From Vibrio sinaloensis (GTDB taxonomy: Bacteria > Pseudomonadota > Gammaproteobacteria > Enterobacterales > Vibrionaceae): a stretch of 64,000 nt of DNA. Both the position numbers and the translations under genes were made by a program. Location: contig NZ_CP096200.1 of assembly GCF_023195835.1 (NCBI RefSeq), positions 930,001 through 994,000 on the forward strand, read 5' to 3'. Below the pieces are notes generated by a model. That model had not been told where the DNA came from. It saw only the letters and a list, made by a program, of their open reading frames with translations, and did no database searches. Below are positions 30,375-39,033 of this stretch, in pieces; positions within the stretch are counted from its first letter, which is position 1, and each line of letters opens with the position of its first letter.

Positions 30375-31265
30375 ATGGCAATGGTACAAGGTAAGTCTTT
30401 AAAATACCGCGTGTGGGCAACACACATCGCTATGTGGGCGTTTCTATCACTGATTATCTTCCCACTGTTGATGATCATCGCGATCTCATTTCGTGAGGGT
30501 AACTTCGCTACAGGTAGCATTATCCCGGAAAACCCATCTTTGGAGCACTGGAAACTGGCACTCGGTTTTTCAGTGACCAACGCTGATGGGTCGGTGACGC
30601 CACCACCATTCCCAGTTCTCACTTGGCTGTGGAACTCGGTGAAGGTTGCAGGCATCTCATCTATCTTGATTGTGTGCTTGTCGACAACCTCTGCGTACGC
30701 TTTCGCCCGTATGAAGTTCAAAGGTAAGAACACCATCCTTAAAGCGATGATGATCTTCCAAATGTTCCCAGCGGTGCTGGCACTGGTCGCATTGTATGCT
30801 TTGTTTGATAAGTTGGGTCAGTACATTCCGTTCTTAGGTTTGAATACCCATGGTGGTCTGATTTTCTCTTACCTCGGTGGTATCGCACTACATGTTTGGA
30901 CCATTAAAGGTTACTTCGAAACCATTGATGGATCGCTAGAGGAAGCAGCGGCACTTGATGGCGCAACACCATGGCAAGCCTTCAGATTAGTACTACTTCC
31001 TTTATCTGTTCCTATCTTGGCTGTGGTGTTCATTCTGTCGTTCATTATGGTAGTAGGTGAAGTTCCGGTAGCATCTCTGTTACTTTCTGATGTAAACTCA
31101 TACACATTAGCGGTTGGTATGCAGCAGTACTTGTACCCACAGAACTATCTATGGGGTGACTTTGCAGCAGCAGCAGTATTATCTGCACTACCAATTACCG
31201 TCGTATTCTTACTTGCGCAGCGTTGGTTGGTTGGAGGATTAACCGCCGGCGGTGTGAAAGGGTAA
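30375..31265 (+). CDS. malG: Maltose ABC transporter permease MalG
   Basis: 296 residues, the usual MalG length, starting [13 protein letters not shown] as in enteric MalG. The EAA motif is [21 protein letters not shown] near residue 190. Eleven bases after malF, so cotranscribed. Ends GGVKG, matching the conserved C-terminus that contacts MalK. Confidence 0.96.
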   Translation: MAMVQGKSLKYRVWATHIAMWAFLSLIIFPLLMIIAISFREGNFATGSIIPENPSLEHWKLALGFSVTNADGSVTPPPFPVLTWLWNSVKVAGISSILIVCLSTTSAYAFARMKFKGKNTILKAMMIFQMFPAVLALVALYALFDKLGQYIPFLGLNTHGGLIFSYLGGIALHVWTIKGYFETIDGSLEEAAALDGATPWQAFRLVLLPLSVPILAVVFILSFIMVVGEVPVASLLLSDVNSYTLAVGMQQYLYPQNYLWGDFAAAAVLSALPITVVFLLAQRWLVGGLTAGGVKG

Positions 31266-31277
31266 TAATAACGATAA

Positions 31278-31302
31278 GGGCGACCGCGAGGTCGCCCATT
31301 TT
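31278..31302 (+). terminator. Terminator-like hairpin after malG
   Basis: GGGCGACC/GGTCGCCC stem followed by ATTTTG; the T-run is short. Confidence 0.65.
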
Positions 31303-31453
31303 GTTTAAGACTTAACACTTTTGGTTTGGCCGCCGATCAGTTAAGTCGAGAGCAGAACTGGCGTTACGCATAGCTGGCTGTTAGCTAGATTCCTTACTAT
31401 TTTACGACTAACAGTTTTTGTAACCGAAACCCGGCTTTGTCCCGGGTTTTTTT
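31303..31453 (+). ncRNA. Possible small RNA or extended malG 3' end with its own terminator
   Basis: No open frame fits this stretch, yet it ends in a strong intrinsic terminator (AAACCCGG/CCGGGTTT, loop of seven, run of seven Ts, 31427-31453), about 130 bases after the malG hairpin. This pattern suits a small RNA or a processed 3' UTR. No promoter was convincingly identified. Confidence 0.3.
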
Positions 31454-31618
31454 ATGTCTGAATTTTGCTCTGAGAGGTAGTGTAAAAGCTGTGCGAGTGA
31501 TTGATAGTCAAGCAATTAATCAATGCGAGTCGGTCAGAAAATTATGCTGTCGCATTGCAGTTCATTGCATCGCAATGCGAGTCACAGCACTGTGTGGTAT
31601 TTTGGGTAAGAAGCTTGA

Positions 31619-31864
31619 TTAGAATTCGCGGCTAGAGGGCGCACAGCCGAGGTAACGCAGCAACACGTAATGGCTCTCTTGCGCTAGCGCCACTCGGCGA
31701 AATAGATCAGCGAAGGTGTCGTCACCGCCAAAACAGGCGCGGATGTAGCGATTAATCTCTTGATCAGCATAGCCTTCCACATAGAGCGAGCGCACCCATT
31801 GGTATTCTACCGATTTTAGGTTGAGCAAGGTCGCTTCCGTTAATGTAATGTCAGTGGCAGACAA
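31619..31864 (-). CDS. Small protein of unknown function
   Basis: 81 residues if started at the TTG at 31864, which has GAAGGA seven bases upstream; the frame is open to 31912 but the upstream start has no ribosome site. The sequence (SATDITLTEATLLNLKSVEYQWVRSLYVEGYADQE... ) is soluble, probably alpha-helical, with no motif I recognise. The gene lies alone between the mal locus and a repeat element. Confidence 0.55.
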   Translation of the reverse strand: MSATDITLTEATLLNLKSVEYQWVRSLYVEGYADQEINRYIRACFGGDDTFADLFRRVALAQESHYVLLRYLGCAPSSREF

Positions 31865-32174
31865 GTGTGATTCCTTCGATGCGCGTTTAGTTAGCGGATT
31901 TAAGCAAATCAAGATGAAAGAAAAATGACAGCGGTATGGCAGTTATATGACTGGCCAGCGGTAGCGCACCGCCAGCCAAATAATACCAAACGGGATAAAT
32001 AGGTGACCAGATAATTGCGCAGGAAAAATCGTTGAGAGCAAGGCATAGATTGCAGCTAGCTAGTTGACCTACCTACACCATTCCTTGAAAACATAGCTAT
32101 AACGACGCTATCAGCGATTTTAACTAGCAAGAATGACCAGATATTTATGCTGTTTGGTATAACATTCGGTTGGG
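31865..32174. other. Intergenic stretch carrying repeat copy 2
   Basis: 310 bases between the small unknown gene and the thioesterase gene, mostly occupied by the inverted-repeat element at 31983-32160. Nothing else was seen. Confidence 0.6.
31983..32160. repeat. Miniature inverted-repeat element, copy 2 (178 bp)
   Basis: Same orientation and nearly the same sequence as the copy after rnb, with the fuller interior (CCATTCCTTGAAAACATAG is present here). Ends are ATACCAAAC and GTTTGGTAT. It lies 14 bases beyond the 3' end of the thioesterase gene, so both copies sit immediately after a stop codon. Confidence 0.85.
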
Positions 32175-32660
32175 TTACTTGAGGTATTTGACGTGCGCTT
32201 CCATCTCTTCGCCGATCTCTTTGCGCATATTCATCAGTCGAATCGCAGAGTCGCGCAGTGCAATATCTTCCGGGGTTTGTGGTACCCAATCAGGCACCTC
32301 GGTCGGCTTACCCTCTTCATCGACCGCCACCATAATCACGATACAGTGCGTAGTGAGGCGGTTTTTAAGTTCCTTCGGATCGCTTGCTTGGACATCAATG
32401 GCGATGTGCATTGAGCTTCGGCCAGTATAGATAACCTTAGCGCTCACCTCGACCAAATTGCCGACATGAATCGGAGCGACAAAACGAATCCCACCCGCGT
32501 AGGCGGTAATACAGTATTTGCCACTCCATGCAGCGGCGTTGGCATAGGCCGCCAAGTCAATCCATTTCATCACGGCGCCGCCGTGTACTTTACCGCCAAA
32601 ATTGACGTCGCTGGGCTCGGCAAGAAAGCGCAGGGTAATATCGCGTTGACCAGTACTCAT
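32175..32660 (-). CDS. Hotdog-fold acyl-CoA thioesterase
   Basis: 161 residues. The motif VHGGAVMKWIDLAAYANAAAW near residues 25-45 is the active-site helix of the YciA/BFIT-type acyl-CoA hydrolases, followed by the conserved strand IRFVAPIHVGNLVEVSAKV. It hydrolyses acyl-CoA to free acid and CoA; chain-length preference cannot be read. Monocistronic, AAGGA before the ATG. Confidence 0.88.
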   Translation of the reverse strand: MSTGQRDITLRFLAEPSDVNFGGKVHGGAVMKWIDLAAYANAAAWSGKYCITAYAGGIRFVAPIHVGNLVEVSAKVIYTGRSSMHIAIDVQASDPKELKNRLTTHCIVIMVAVDEEGKPTEVPDWVPQTPEDIALRDSAIRLMNMRKEIGEEMEAHVKYLK

Positions 32661-33161
32661 CTGTCAATCCTTTGTTGTTATAAGTTTTATGTTTACATTT
32701 AACTAAATAACAAAGGGTATCACTGTCTGCAACATTTATTCGCTTATTACTTTAAGTAAGACTTTGTAGTTCGTGTCGCGTTAGACTAGTGCATAAGTTA
32801 AGTATTGTCATTTTTGACACATAGAGAGGCTGAACCAGAGAAGATCATCCATATACCATTGAGCACTTTACTAAATCGACTGGTGAGTAAGTCAAACAGC
32901 TGAAAGTTCAGGGGTACCAGAATCAATGTAAGTCGACTTGAGAGCGGGGGACCTCAAATGAATGACATCTATCTAAAAAGTCGGAATGACACAGTTCGCT
33001 TGTGTGATAATTTAAGTCTATCTTTCTGATATTGTTGACAAAAGCTGTTAAAGTTGTGAATTGATTCGCACATATGCCTATTGGTTTTATTAATGATACA
33101 TATGATTGTACTAAATATGATAAGTCTCTATTGGCTTTATAAAATCAATAAGGAAAACTAA
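32661..33161. other. AT-rich intergenic region before the orphan lipoprotein
   Basis: 501 bases, noticeably AT-rich toward the right. It contains divergent promoters for the thioesterase and the lipoprotein by position. No RNA gene, repeat or terminator was recognised. Confidence 0.4.
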
Positions 33162-34517
33162 ATGACAATTAAACGTCTTAGGCTAGTAGCGCTGCCACTG
33201 ATAATAGCCGCTACGGCACTGTTAGTGTCTGGCTGTGCTTCTAAAAGAGTTACTCCAGAAGTTAAATATGCCCAATTGGCTAGCGACGATAAGTTTACCG
33301 TTTCTAAATTTGACTTTGTTCTTGCTTATCGCGTCAATGTGCCAGACCTATTAAGGCAAGAAGAGCTTAAAAAGATCGCGTTTCAAGGTTTCTTGGATGG
33401 ATTGAAGAAAGCGGATTTATATGCAGATGATAATGACTCTGACGCTAAGCCTCTTCACGTAAGAGCTAGCTATTATAGACGTTTCGTAGGTGATGAAACA
33501 CCTATTCCTACTCATGTTCTTGCTCAGCCTAATTTAGGCTATACGATTACAGAAGAAAGCCCTAGCGGGGAGCTTCTTATTGCTGAAGAAAATGACCTAA
33601 CGAAGAACATGTTATTTGAAAAGGATTTTTCAAAAGAAATCTTAACTGCTTATCAACTAGGTTACTACATGGCTGAGCAGCTAGCTAAGAAAGTGCCAGA
33701 TGGTATCGATGAGCTACCGAAAATAATACTTAGTTCAGAAAGAATGTCAGAATATCAAAGTTTGGCACTTGAACTAAAAAGTCGAAACTACAACCCTGAG
33801 ACTGACAGAAACTATATCCCTAGCAGTGTAATAGAACCATTGTTTAAGCTAGTTAGTAGTGAGGACTATGATACGAGAATGGATGGGTATGAGGAAATTC
33901 AAGATCAGTGGCTCAATTCACCAAAGTTGTTCGATTATCTCGCTAAACAAGTTGAAAACAGTTACACAAAGTCTCTCAATAAAGATGAGTTGGAAGAACT
34001 AGAAGAGCAGATTAAAACGATCTCAGAAGCAGGTCTGAAAGAGTATTTGCCAGTTATCGAGCAGGTCGCAAATAGCTCAACTTCTCAGGAGGTTCGTGAA
34101 TATGCTTTGGAAGCTTCCGAAACTCTTCGTGAGCGCCACCTTAGATCTTTTGTGATACACCAGCCCTTACCAGAGGGGATTGAACTTTCTTGGAAAGAGC
34201 ATCAACTATATAACATGACGAGAGCGACTGTCTTTGGAGTTGATGATGTAGCTCTGCAGAAGCGAGCTGTAAAAGAAATTTATCGCAATTATCTAGATAA
34301 TGAAACTTTGCTCGATGCCGTCAGCAGGGAGCTAGAGCACTCAACGGTTATACTCTCTCACAGAAATAGCAAGTCAACCGACTATTATGCTTGGTCTTGT
34401 CGAGTTCTTGGTATGTCTGGTAACCTAAAATATAAGCCGCAGCTTGAAAGGATTTCGAAGACAGCACTTTCAGCGAAGGTACGAGAGTTTGCTGAGGAGT
34501 ATGCTGAAGAGCTTTAA
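33162..34517 (+). CDS. Orphan lipoprotein of unknown function
   Basis: 451 residues. Signal peptide with lipobox LVSGC (Cys at 25, followed by Ala, so outer-membrane sorting is expected). Residues 40-215 form a mixed domain; residues 220-450 are helical with repeated LEELEEQIKTI / YEEIQDQWL / VREYALEASETL segments that resemble HEAT-like repeats. I recognise no family. Both gene and upstream region are more AT-rich than the neighbours and codon use is looser, suggesting acquisition by transfer. It has its own terminator and no partners. Confidence 0.8.
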   Translation: MTIKRLRLVALPLIIAATALLVSGCASKRVTPEVKYAQLASDDKFTVSKFDFVLAYRVNVPDLLRQEELKKIAFQGFLDGLKKADLYADDNDSDAKPLHVRASYYRRFVGDETPIPTHVLAQPNLGYTITEESPSGELLIAEENDLTKNMLFEKDFSKEILTAYQLGYYMAEQLAKKVPDGIDELPKIILSSERMSEYQSLALELKSRNYNPETDRNYIPSSVIEPLFKLVSSEDYDTRMDGYEEIQDQWLNSPKLFDYLAKQVENSYTKSLNKDELEELEEQIKTISEAGLKEYLPVIEQVANSSTSQEVREYALEASETLRERHLRSFVIHQPLPEGIELSWKEHQLYNMTRATVFGVDDVALQKRAVKEIYRNYLDNETLLDAVSRELEHSTVILSHRNSKSTDYYAWSCRVLGMSGNLKYKPQLERISKTALSAKVREFAEEYAEEL

Positions 34518-34547
34518 AGCTATTTCCAGTTTTAGGTAAACCCCAAC

Positions 34548-34570
34548 GCCCAGTCATGCTGGGCTTTTTT
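34548..34570 (+). terminator. Terminator after the orphan lipoprotein gene
   Basis: GCCCAG/CTGGGC stem, loop TCATG, followed by six Ts. Confidence 0.85.
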
Positions 34571-34575
34571 ATCGC

Positions 34576-35754
34576 TTATGAGCTCGGTGCCATAACTTTA
34601 TCCATAATACTCATGCTCTCAGCGAAGTATGGGTTGTAAGTGAGCCGGGCATGAATTTTTCCTTGTTCGCGATATCCCCAGGCTGAGTACCATACTTGGC
34701 TTTGGCTACATTTCGGCTCGAGCTCTTCCCCTTGGCCGTTGCTGCAAATACGCTGGGTGCCATGTTGGCCATAGTAAGGGTTGTCTGGGGAGAACAAGAG
34801 CCCCATGTGTGAACCATTCGATATCCGCAAATCCGGTAAACGCATGCTATAGCGCGTGGTTCTTTCAATCCCAGTATCTTGCTCACCTTGCCAGACTAGG
34901 TGGCTTGCTGGGTGAGTCATCTGGTTGGCAAACACCTGAGTGACGTATTGAGTATCAATCACTTTGTCACCCTCGCTCATCATAATAAATACTGGCTTAT
35001 CATAGATTTTTCCGGCAAGTGAGGCTCTGACTTGACTGGACGTCTGGTAATACACGGCCGCTGCATTCATTGGCAGCGAGTTATAGCGTAGCGGGTTGTC
35101 CTCGGGATCTTGATCCGCCCAAGTAATGAAGTAGCTAGCGAGCTTAGCGTACTTGACTACGCCAGAGAGTGGTTGCAATGCGGGTGAAAAGAGCAACAAG
35201 CCGTTGATTGATTCATCATCAATAGCTTGTTCGGTTACCAGGTTTGCGCCAGTTGAATAGCCGCCTAGCCAAATCGAATCGGTATCTTGTTTTAGCAGTT
35301 GAATATGATGCTTAACGATACCCTGCCAATCGGCAAAAGTGGGCAGTTGTAAATCGCCGACTTTGCTGCCGTGGCCGGGAAGAAGAATGGTGCGAACTAG
35401 GTAACCTTGCTTGGCCAAATGGGTTGCGATATCGATAAACGAGTAGGGCGAGTCCCCCAAACCATGAACTAACAGCACGCCCTGGCCATTGGGCTTTAGC
35501 GGGCGAAACTCTTGGGGCGCGACCAAGCCTAACTCGGTGTATTTATCTTGAGTGAGGAATACGCGATTGCTCTCAAGCCAAGCTTGAGTTTCATTGATGT
35601 ATTCGCCAAAGCTGGCTTGAGAGTAGCTGGGTAAGGCTTTAGCGGCTTGAAACTCTGGAGCTTCTGGCGCTGAACTACAGCCTATCGCACTGATTAAGGC
35701 TGTAGCGGAGATAAGCAAAAAAAGGGTGTTACGTATCATTAAGTTGGACACCAT
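34576..35754 (-). CDS. Lipoprotein alpha/beta hydrolase (carboxylesterase-like)
   Basis: 392 residues. Lipobox SAIGC (Cys 26). Alpha/beta hydrolase core: oxyanion motif LLVHGLGDSPYSF near 95, nucleophile elbow GGYSTGAN near 165, acid in SEGDKVID near 260, and histidine in SNGSHMGL near 312. The long C-terminal part with paired cysteines (ICSN...PKCSQ) suggests a periplasmic or surface location. The start overlaps the stop of the upstream small membrane protein (TAATG), so the two are coupled. Substrate unknown. Confidence 0.85.
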   Translation of the reverse strand: MVSNLMIRNTLFLLISATALISAIGCSSAPEAPEFQAAKALPSYSQASFGEYINETQAWLESNRVFLTQDKYTELGLVAPQEFRPLKPNGQGVLLVHGLGDSPYSFIDIATHLAKQGYLVRTILLPGHGSKVGDLQLPTFADWQGIVKHHIQLLKQDTDSIWLGGYSTGANLVTEQAIDDESINGLLLFSPALQPLSGVVKYAKLASYFITWADQDPEDNPLRYNSLPMNAAAVYYQTSSQVRASLAGKIYDKPVFIMMSEGDKVIDTQYVTQVFANQMTHPASHLVWQGEQDTGIERTTRYSMRLPDLRISNGSHMGLLFSPDNPYYGQHGTQRICSNGQGEELEPKCSQSQVWYSAWGYREQGKIHARLTYNPYFAESMSIMDKVMAPSS

Positions 35755-35963
35755 TACTGTTTAGATACGTCTTCATACTCTCCTTCGAGTACGGAAGGAT
35801 CGCTCGGTTTAGAAAAAATATCTCGCTGCATTTTAAGTGACTTCTCAATTTTTCTGCCTGTAATCAGCGCGAAGAGAGTCAAGGGGATAGCCAACACTAG
35901 GGTGAACATTAGGGTCATTACACCGATAAACAGCGCCAAGATAGCAGTAACCGCTCTATTCAT
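35754..35963 (-). CDS. Small membrane protein of unknown function
   Basis: 69 residues from the ATG at 35963 (GAGG at good spacing; an ATG six bases upstream is too near the ribosome site). Hydrophobic residues 5-36 make one or two membrane segments, followed by a charged cytoplasmic tail (RKIEKSLKMQRDIF ... EGEYEDVSKQ). It overlaps the hydrolase gene by one base and is probably a partner or only a translational leader gene. Confidence 0.7.
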   Translation of the reverse strand: MNRAVTAILALFIGVMTLMFTLVLAIPLTLFALITGRKIEKSLKMQRDIFSKPSDPSVLEGEYEDVSKQ

Positions 35964-36070
35964 AATCATTACCTCTTTATTTATTGATTAGAATAGCGAG
36001 TAGAAAATGAATCAAATATGAACAAATGTGTTGCTGCGCCAGTTTGATTGGCACAGGTCGTCAGGTGAGT

Positions 36071-36101
36071 AAAAAAGCCATCCCAAGAACCGAAGGATGG
36101 C
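36071..36101 (-). terminator. Terminator after the GAPDH gene
   Basis: On the minus strand GCCATCC/GGATGGC with an 11-base loop is followed by six Ts. A second perfect hairpin (GCCTCCAC/GTGGAGGC, 36143-36162) lies between this and the stop codon. Confidence 0.85.
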
Positions 36102-36187
36102 AAAGACGGGGGATTATTGTAGGTATTATGTTGTGGAGCTTTGCCTCCACCTAAGTGGAGGCGATATTCGATAACCCGCGACTGCTG

Positions 36188-37624
36188 TTATTGAGTCGGA
36201 TAAGTTTTGTAACGTACGCCCATCATTTGTTCCATACAATGGACAACCTGACAGCTGTAACCAAACTCGTTGTCGTACCAAATGTAAAGAACACAGCGAT
36301 TGTCTTGAGCGATAGTGGCGGCGCCATCGACAACACCCGCGAAGCGAGAGCCCACTAAATCTGATGAGACAATCTCGGTCGATTCCGTGTAATCGATTTG
36401 AGCAGAGAGCTCTGACGTTAACGCCATTTCGCGTAGATACGCATTGAGCTCGTCTTTATCGGTACCGTTTTCTAAGTTCAAGTTAGCAATGGCCATTGAA
36501 ACGTTAGGGGTAGGAACTCGAATCGCATTACCCGTCAGTTTGCCAGCGAGTTCAGGCAGTGCTTTCGCGACGGCTTTCGCTGCGCCCGTTTCTGTCAACA
36601 CCATATTCAATGATGCACTACGGCCACGACGTTCACCTGAGTGGAAGTTATCAATCAGGTTTTGGTCATTGGTAAAGGAGTGGACCGTTTCAATGTGGCC
36701 AGAGATCACGCCAAATTTATCGTTGATCGCTTTGAGCACAGGCGTAATGGCATTGGTGGTACAGCTTGCCGCAGAGATAATCGTATCTTCAGCTTGAATA
36801 ACACTGTCATTGACACCAAAGACCACGTTTTTGATATCGCCTTTACCCGGTGCGGTGAGTAGGACTTTTTCCGCGCCACCACATGCTAAGTGTTGGCTTA
36901 AACCTTCAGCGTCTCGCCATACACCGGTGTTGTCGACAACCAGAGCATTGTTGATGCCGTAGTGAGTGTAGTCCACCTCTTCCGGCTTGTTGGCATAGAT
37001 AAATTGAATGTAGTTGCCGTTCGCAATGATTGCTTTGCGCTCTTCGTCGACCACAATGCTGCCGTTAAACTGACCGTGGACTGAGTCGCGGCGAAGTAGG
37101 CTTGCACGCTTTTCAAGGTCGCCTTTTTTGCCGCCACGAACCACAACAGCGCGTAGGCGAAGTGGGTAGCCAGGGCCTGACTTTTCAACCAGAAGGCGAG
37201 TTAGCAGACGACCGATTCGGCCAAAACCGTACAACACCACATCGCGTGGTTCACTCACGGTTTCACCATTCATCGCACCGATCAGAGCGGTATGCAGAAA
37301 GTCTTTCACGCCATGTTCGTCATCGCGATCTTTCCAGAATTGATGAGCGAGTTGACCGATGTCGATACGACAAGGAGAAAGTTCCATATCCGCCAATGCT
37401 TTGATAAGAGGAAGCGTTTGCTCTGGGCTAAGGGCGGTGTCCGTGTAACGGCGGGCTAGGCGGTGAGCTTTGATGATATCGATCGTTGCCGCGTTAACCA
37501 AAGTTTTACCGAAAAGTAGAACTTCTACACCTTTATGTCGGTAAAGTTGACCAAGAAGTGGAGAGATAGTTTCCGCAATCGTTTGGCTCGTTTGCCAATC
37601 TAGGAGATGTTTCTCTGGGCTCAT
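36188..37624 (-). CDS. Glyceraldehyde-3-phosphate dehydrogenase, long form with N-terminal extension
   Basis: 478 residues, against about 330 for ordinary GAPDH. Residues 1-125 are an extra helical domain unlike GAPDH. The Rossmann start is DVVLYGFGRIGRLLTRLL near 127. The catalytic cysteine is in SAASCTTNAITP near 290, and the end motif is WYDNEFGYSCQVV. Long GAPDH forms occur in marine gammaproteobacteria next to a normal glycolytic gapA elsewhere. Possible roles are gluconeogenic flux or erythrose-4-phosphate oxidation. Not in an operon. Confidence 0.88.
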   Translation of the reverse strand: MSPEKHLLDWQTSQTIAETISPLLGQLYRHKGVEVLLFGKTLVNAATIDIIKAHRLARRYTDTALSPEQTLPLIKALADMELSPCRIDIGQLAHQFWKDRDDEHGVKDFLHTALIGAMNGETVSEPRDVVLYGFGRIGRLLTRLLVEKSGPGYPLRLRAVVVRGGKKGDLEKRASLLRRDSVHGQFNGSIVVDEERKAIIANGNYIQFIYANKPEEVDYTHYGINNALVVDNTGVWRDAEGLSQHLACGGAEKVLLTAPGKGDIKNVVFGVNDSVIQAEDTIISAASCTTNAITPVLKAINDKFGVISGHIETVHSFTNDQNLIDNFHSGERRGRSASLNMVLTETGAAKAVAKALPELAGKLTGNAIRVPTPNVSMAIANLNLENGTDKDELNAYLREMALTSELSAQIDYTESTEIVSSDLVGSRFAGVVDGAATIAQDNRCVLYIWYDNEFGYSCQVVHCMEQMMGVRYKTYPTQ

Positions 37625-38209
37625 TGTATATGTGGACCTTTCACGTTTTGGGGGACTGACTCTACTTTGCGATTGTAGGGTGGCTAGTAGAGCTGACTAA
37701 ATATTGTATTAAATTTGTAATTTTTATGCGGCAGGATTGTAATGCCTAACATCTTATTCTGCTAGGAAAAATAATCCGTGGTTTTTATGCTGAGAATAGG
37801 TGCGGAAATGGCGTATATTTTCGTTTTCAGCTAGCGATTGATCGTATTGACTTTTTGATTACTTAGGCCTTAATTCGCGAAGAAAAATACTTGAAGCACA
37901 TATTTAATGTAATGATTCATTCATGATGCTCATATTAAGATGATATCGATCACTAGTTCACCTTGATTAGTAAACAACAAAGTGAAATCACAGCGTAAAA
38001 CTTTCGGCGGGTCACTTAGTGCCTTATCTAAGCGCCGATTTTGTCTGAGTATGAAAAAATTTAACACTGAAAACCAACGGTTTTAGGCGATATGAGGAAA
38101 AATGAGTCTGACAGGTGGAAAAGATCAGGTTTAAAATATTGAACTGAGTGCGTGAATAGAGAGAAAGTGGGTTACGCGGTTAGCCAGTGTGCTAACCGCT
38201 TACATGACT
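37625..38209. other. Intergenic region between GAPDH and dCMP deaminase genes
   Basis: 585 bases, AT-rich. It must hold the GAPDH promoter (minus strand). A 9-bp hairpin (GCGGTTAGC/GCTAACCGC, 38176-38199) near the right end may end the deaminase transcript, although no T-run follows. No open frame with a ribosome site was found. Confidence 0.45.
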
Positions 38210-38659
38210 TTATTGGGCCTTGATGTCGGCGAGTGGCAGCCAGTTTACTTTTACCCCCGCTTGGAGAAACATCTCTTGGCTGACTTTAATTTTGTCTTCC
38301 CAACGTGACAAAAAGTCTTCGGTCTGCTCCGGGCAGTGCACTGCTGAAATACCGGTTTGAATGATCTTGGCCGCGCAATTTGGACAAGGAAAATGAGTTA
38401 CCCAGATTTCGCAGCCATCGAGATCGCGTTTAGCGAACAGAATGGCGTTTTCTTCAGCGTGAAGTGTTTTTAGGTACTTCATTTCACGGTCGTCAGTAAT
38501 CGCACTGTCGGAAATACCATGTGGATAGCCGTTAAAACCGACTGAGACAATCCGATTCTGTTTAGTGATGACAGCACCGACTTGGGTGGAAGGATCTTTA
38601 CTCCACGAGCCAACAAGTTCTGCCATTTGGTAAAAGCGTTGTGCCCACTTAGAAATCAT
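38210..38659 (-). CDS. Deoxycytidylate deaminase family protein
   Basis: 149 residues. Zinc-dependent deaminase signature HAEENAIL near 82 (His ligand, Glu proton shuttle) and PCPNCAAKII near 106 (Cys ligands). The N-terminal block MAELVGSWSKDPSTQVGAVI is typical of dCMP deaminases of the ComEB type, which make dUMP for thymidylate synthesis. No regulatory extension is present. Stand-alone gene. Confidence 0.9.
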   Translation of the reverse strand: MISKWAQRFYQMAELVGSWSKDPSTQVGAVITKQNRIVSVGFNGYPHGISDSAITDDREMKYLKTLHAEENAILFAKRDLDGCEIWVTHFPCPNCAAKIIQTGISAVHCPEQTEDFLSRWEDKIKVSQEMFLQAGVKVNWLPLADIKAQ

Positions 38660-39033
38660 TCAATCGTCCTCTGGATGATGGGGAAACAGGTAATGTGATT
38701 TAGATCTAATCATAATATCCTAATTTCCCAGTGGATAGTCCAGAAAAAAACCGCTGCCCTAATGACTATCTAAGGTTTAGCAGCATCATGGTGCGTTTTA
38801 GGTCACACTTTTTGTGGTTTGACTCAAGAACCATGCTGGGAAATTGTCACTAAGGCTTGTAAGAGATCTCTCACAAAGGCGTAAGTGATACTTAAAGCGA
38901 GCACCAGAAAAACCACGCTTTAGGTGCTTAACTCTATGAAAAGACTGGTTTTGAATAAAATTTGTCCGTTTTATTTCAAATGAACATGGACAAAGTGGCG
39001 TTGTGAAAAATAGTGGAGCGCATATTCTTTACT
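38660..39033 (+). promoter_or_regulatory. Upstream control region of the CsrB-type RNA
   Basis: 374 bases without a gene. It carries the VarA/UvrY-like palindrome (38858-38875), and a plausible promoter with TTGTGA at 39001-39006 and TATTCT at 39023-39028 (16-base spacer). Confidence 0.65.
38858..38875. promoter_or_regulatory. VarA/UvrY (GacA-type) binding box
   Basis: TGTAAG-AGATCT-CTCACA matches the GacA/UvrY consensus TGTAAG-N6-CTTACA at 11 of 12 defined positions. It lies about 160-175 bases before the RNA start, the distance at which UvrY acts on csrB in E. coli. It would place the RNA under VarS/VarA control. Confidence 0.8.

Noticed and set aside
32056..32289. Open frame spanning the repeat element and thioesterase end
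   Set aside because: Covers the inverted-repeat element, no ribosome site, no similarity to known proteins.
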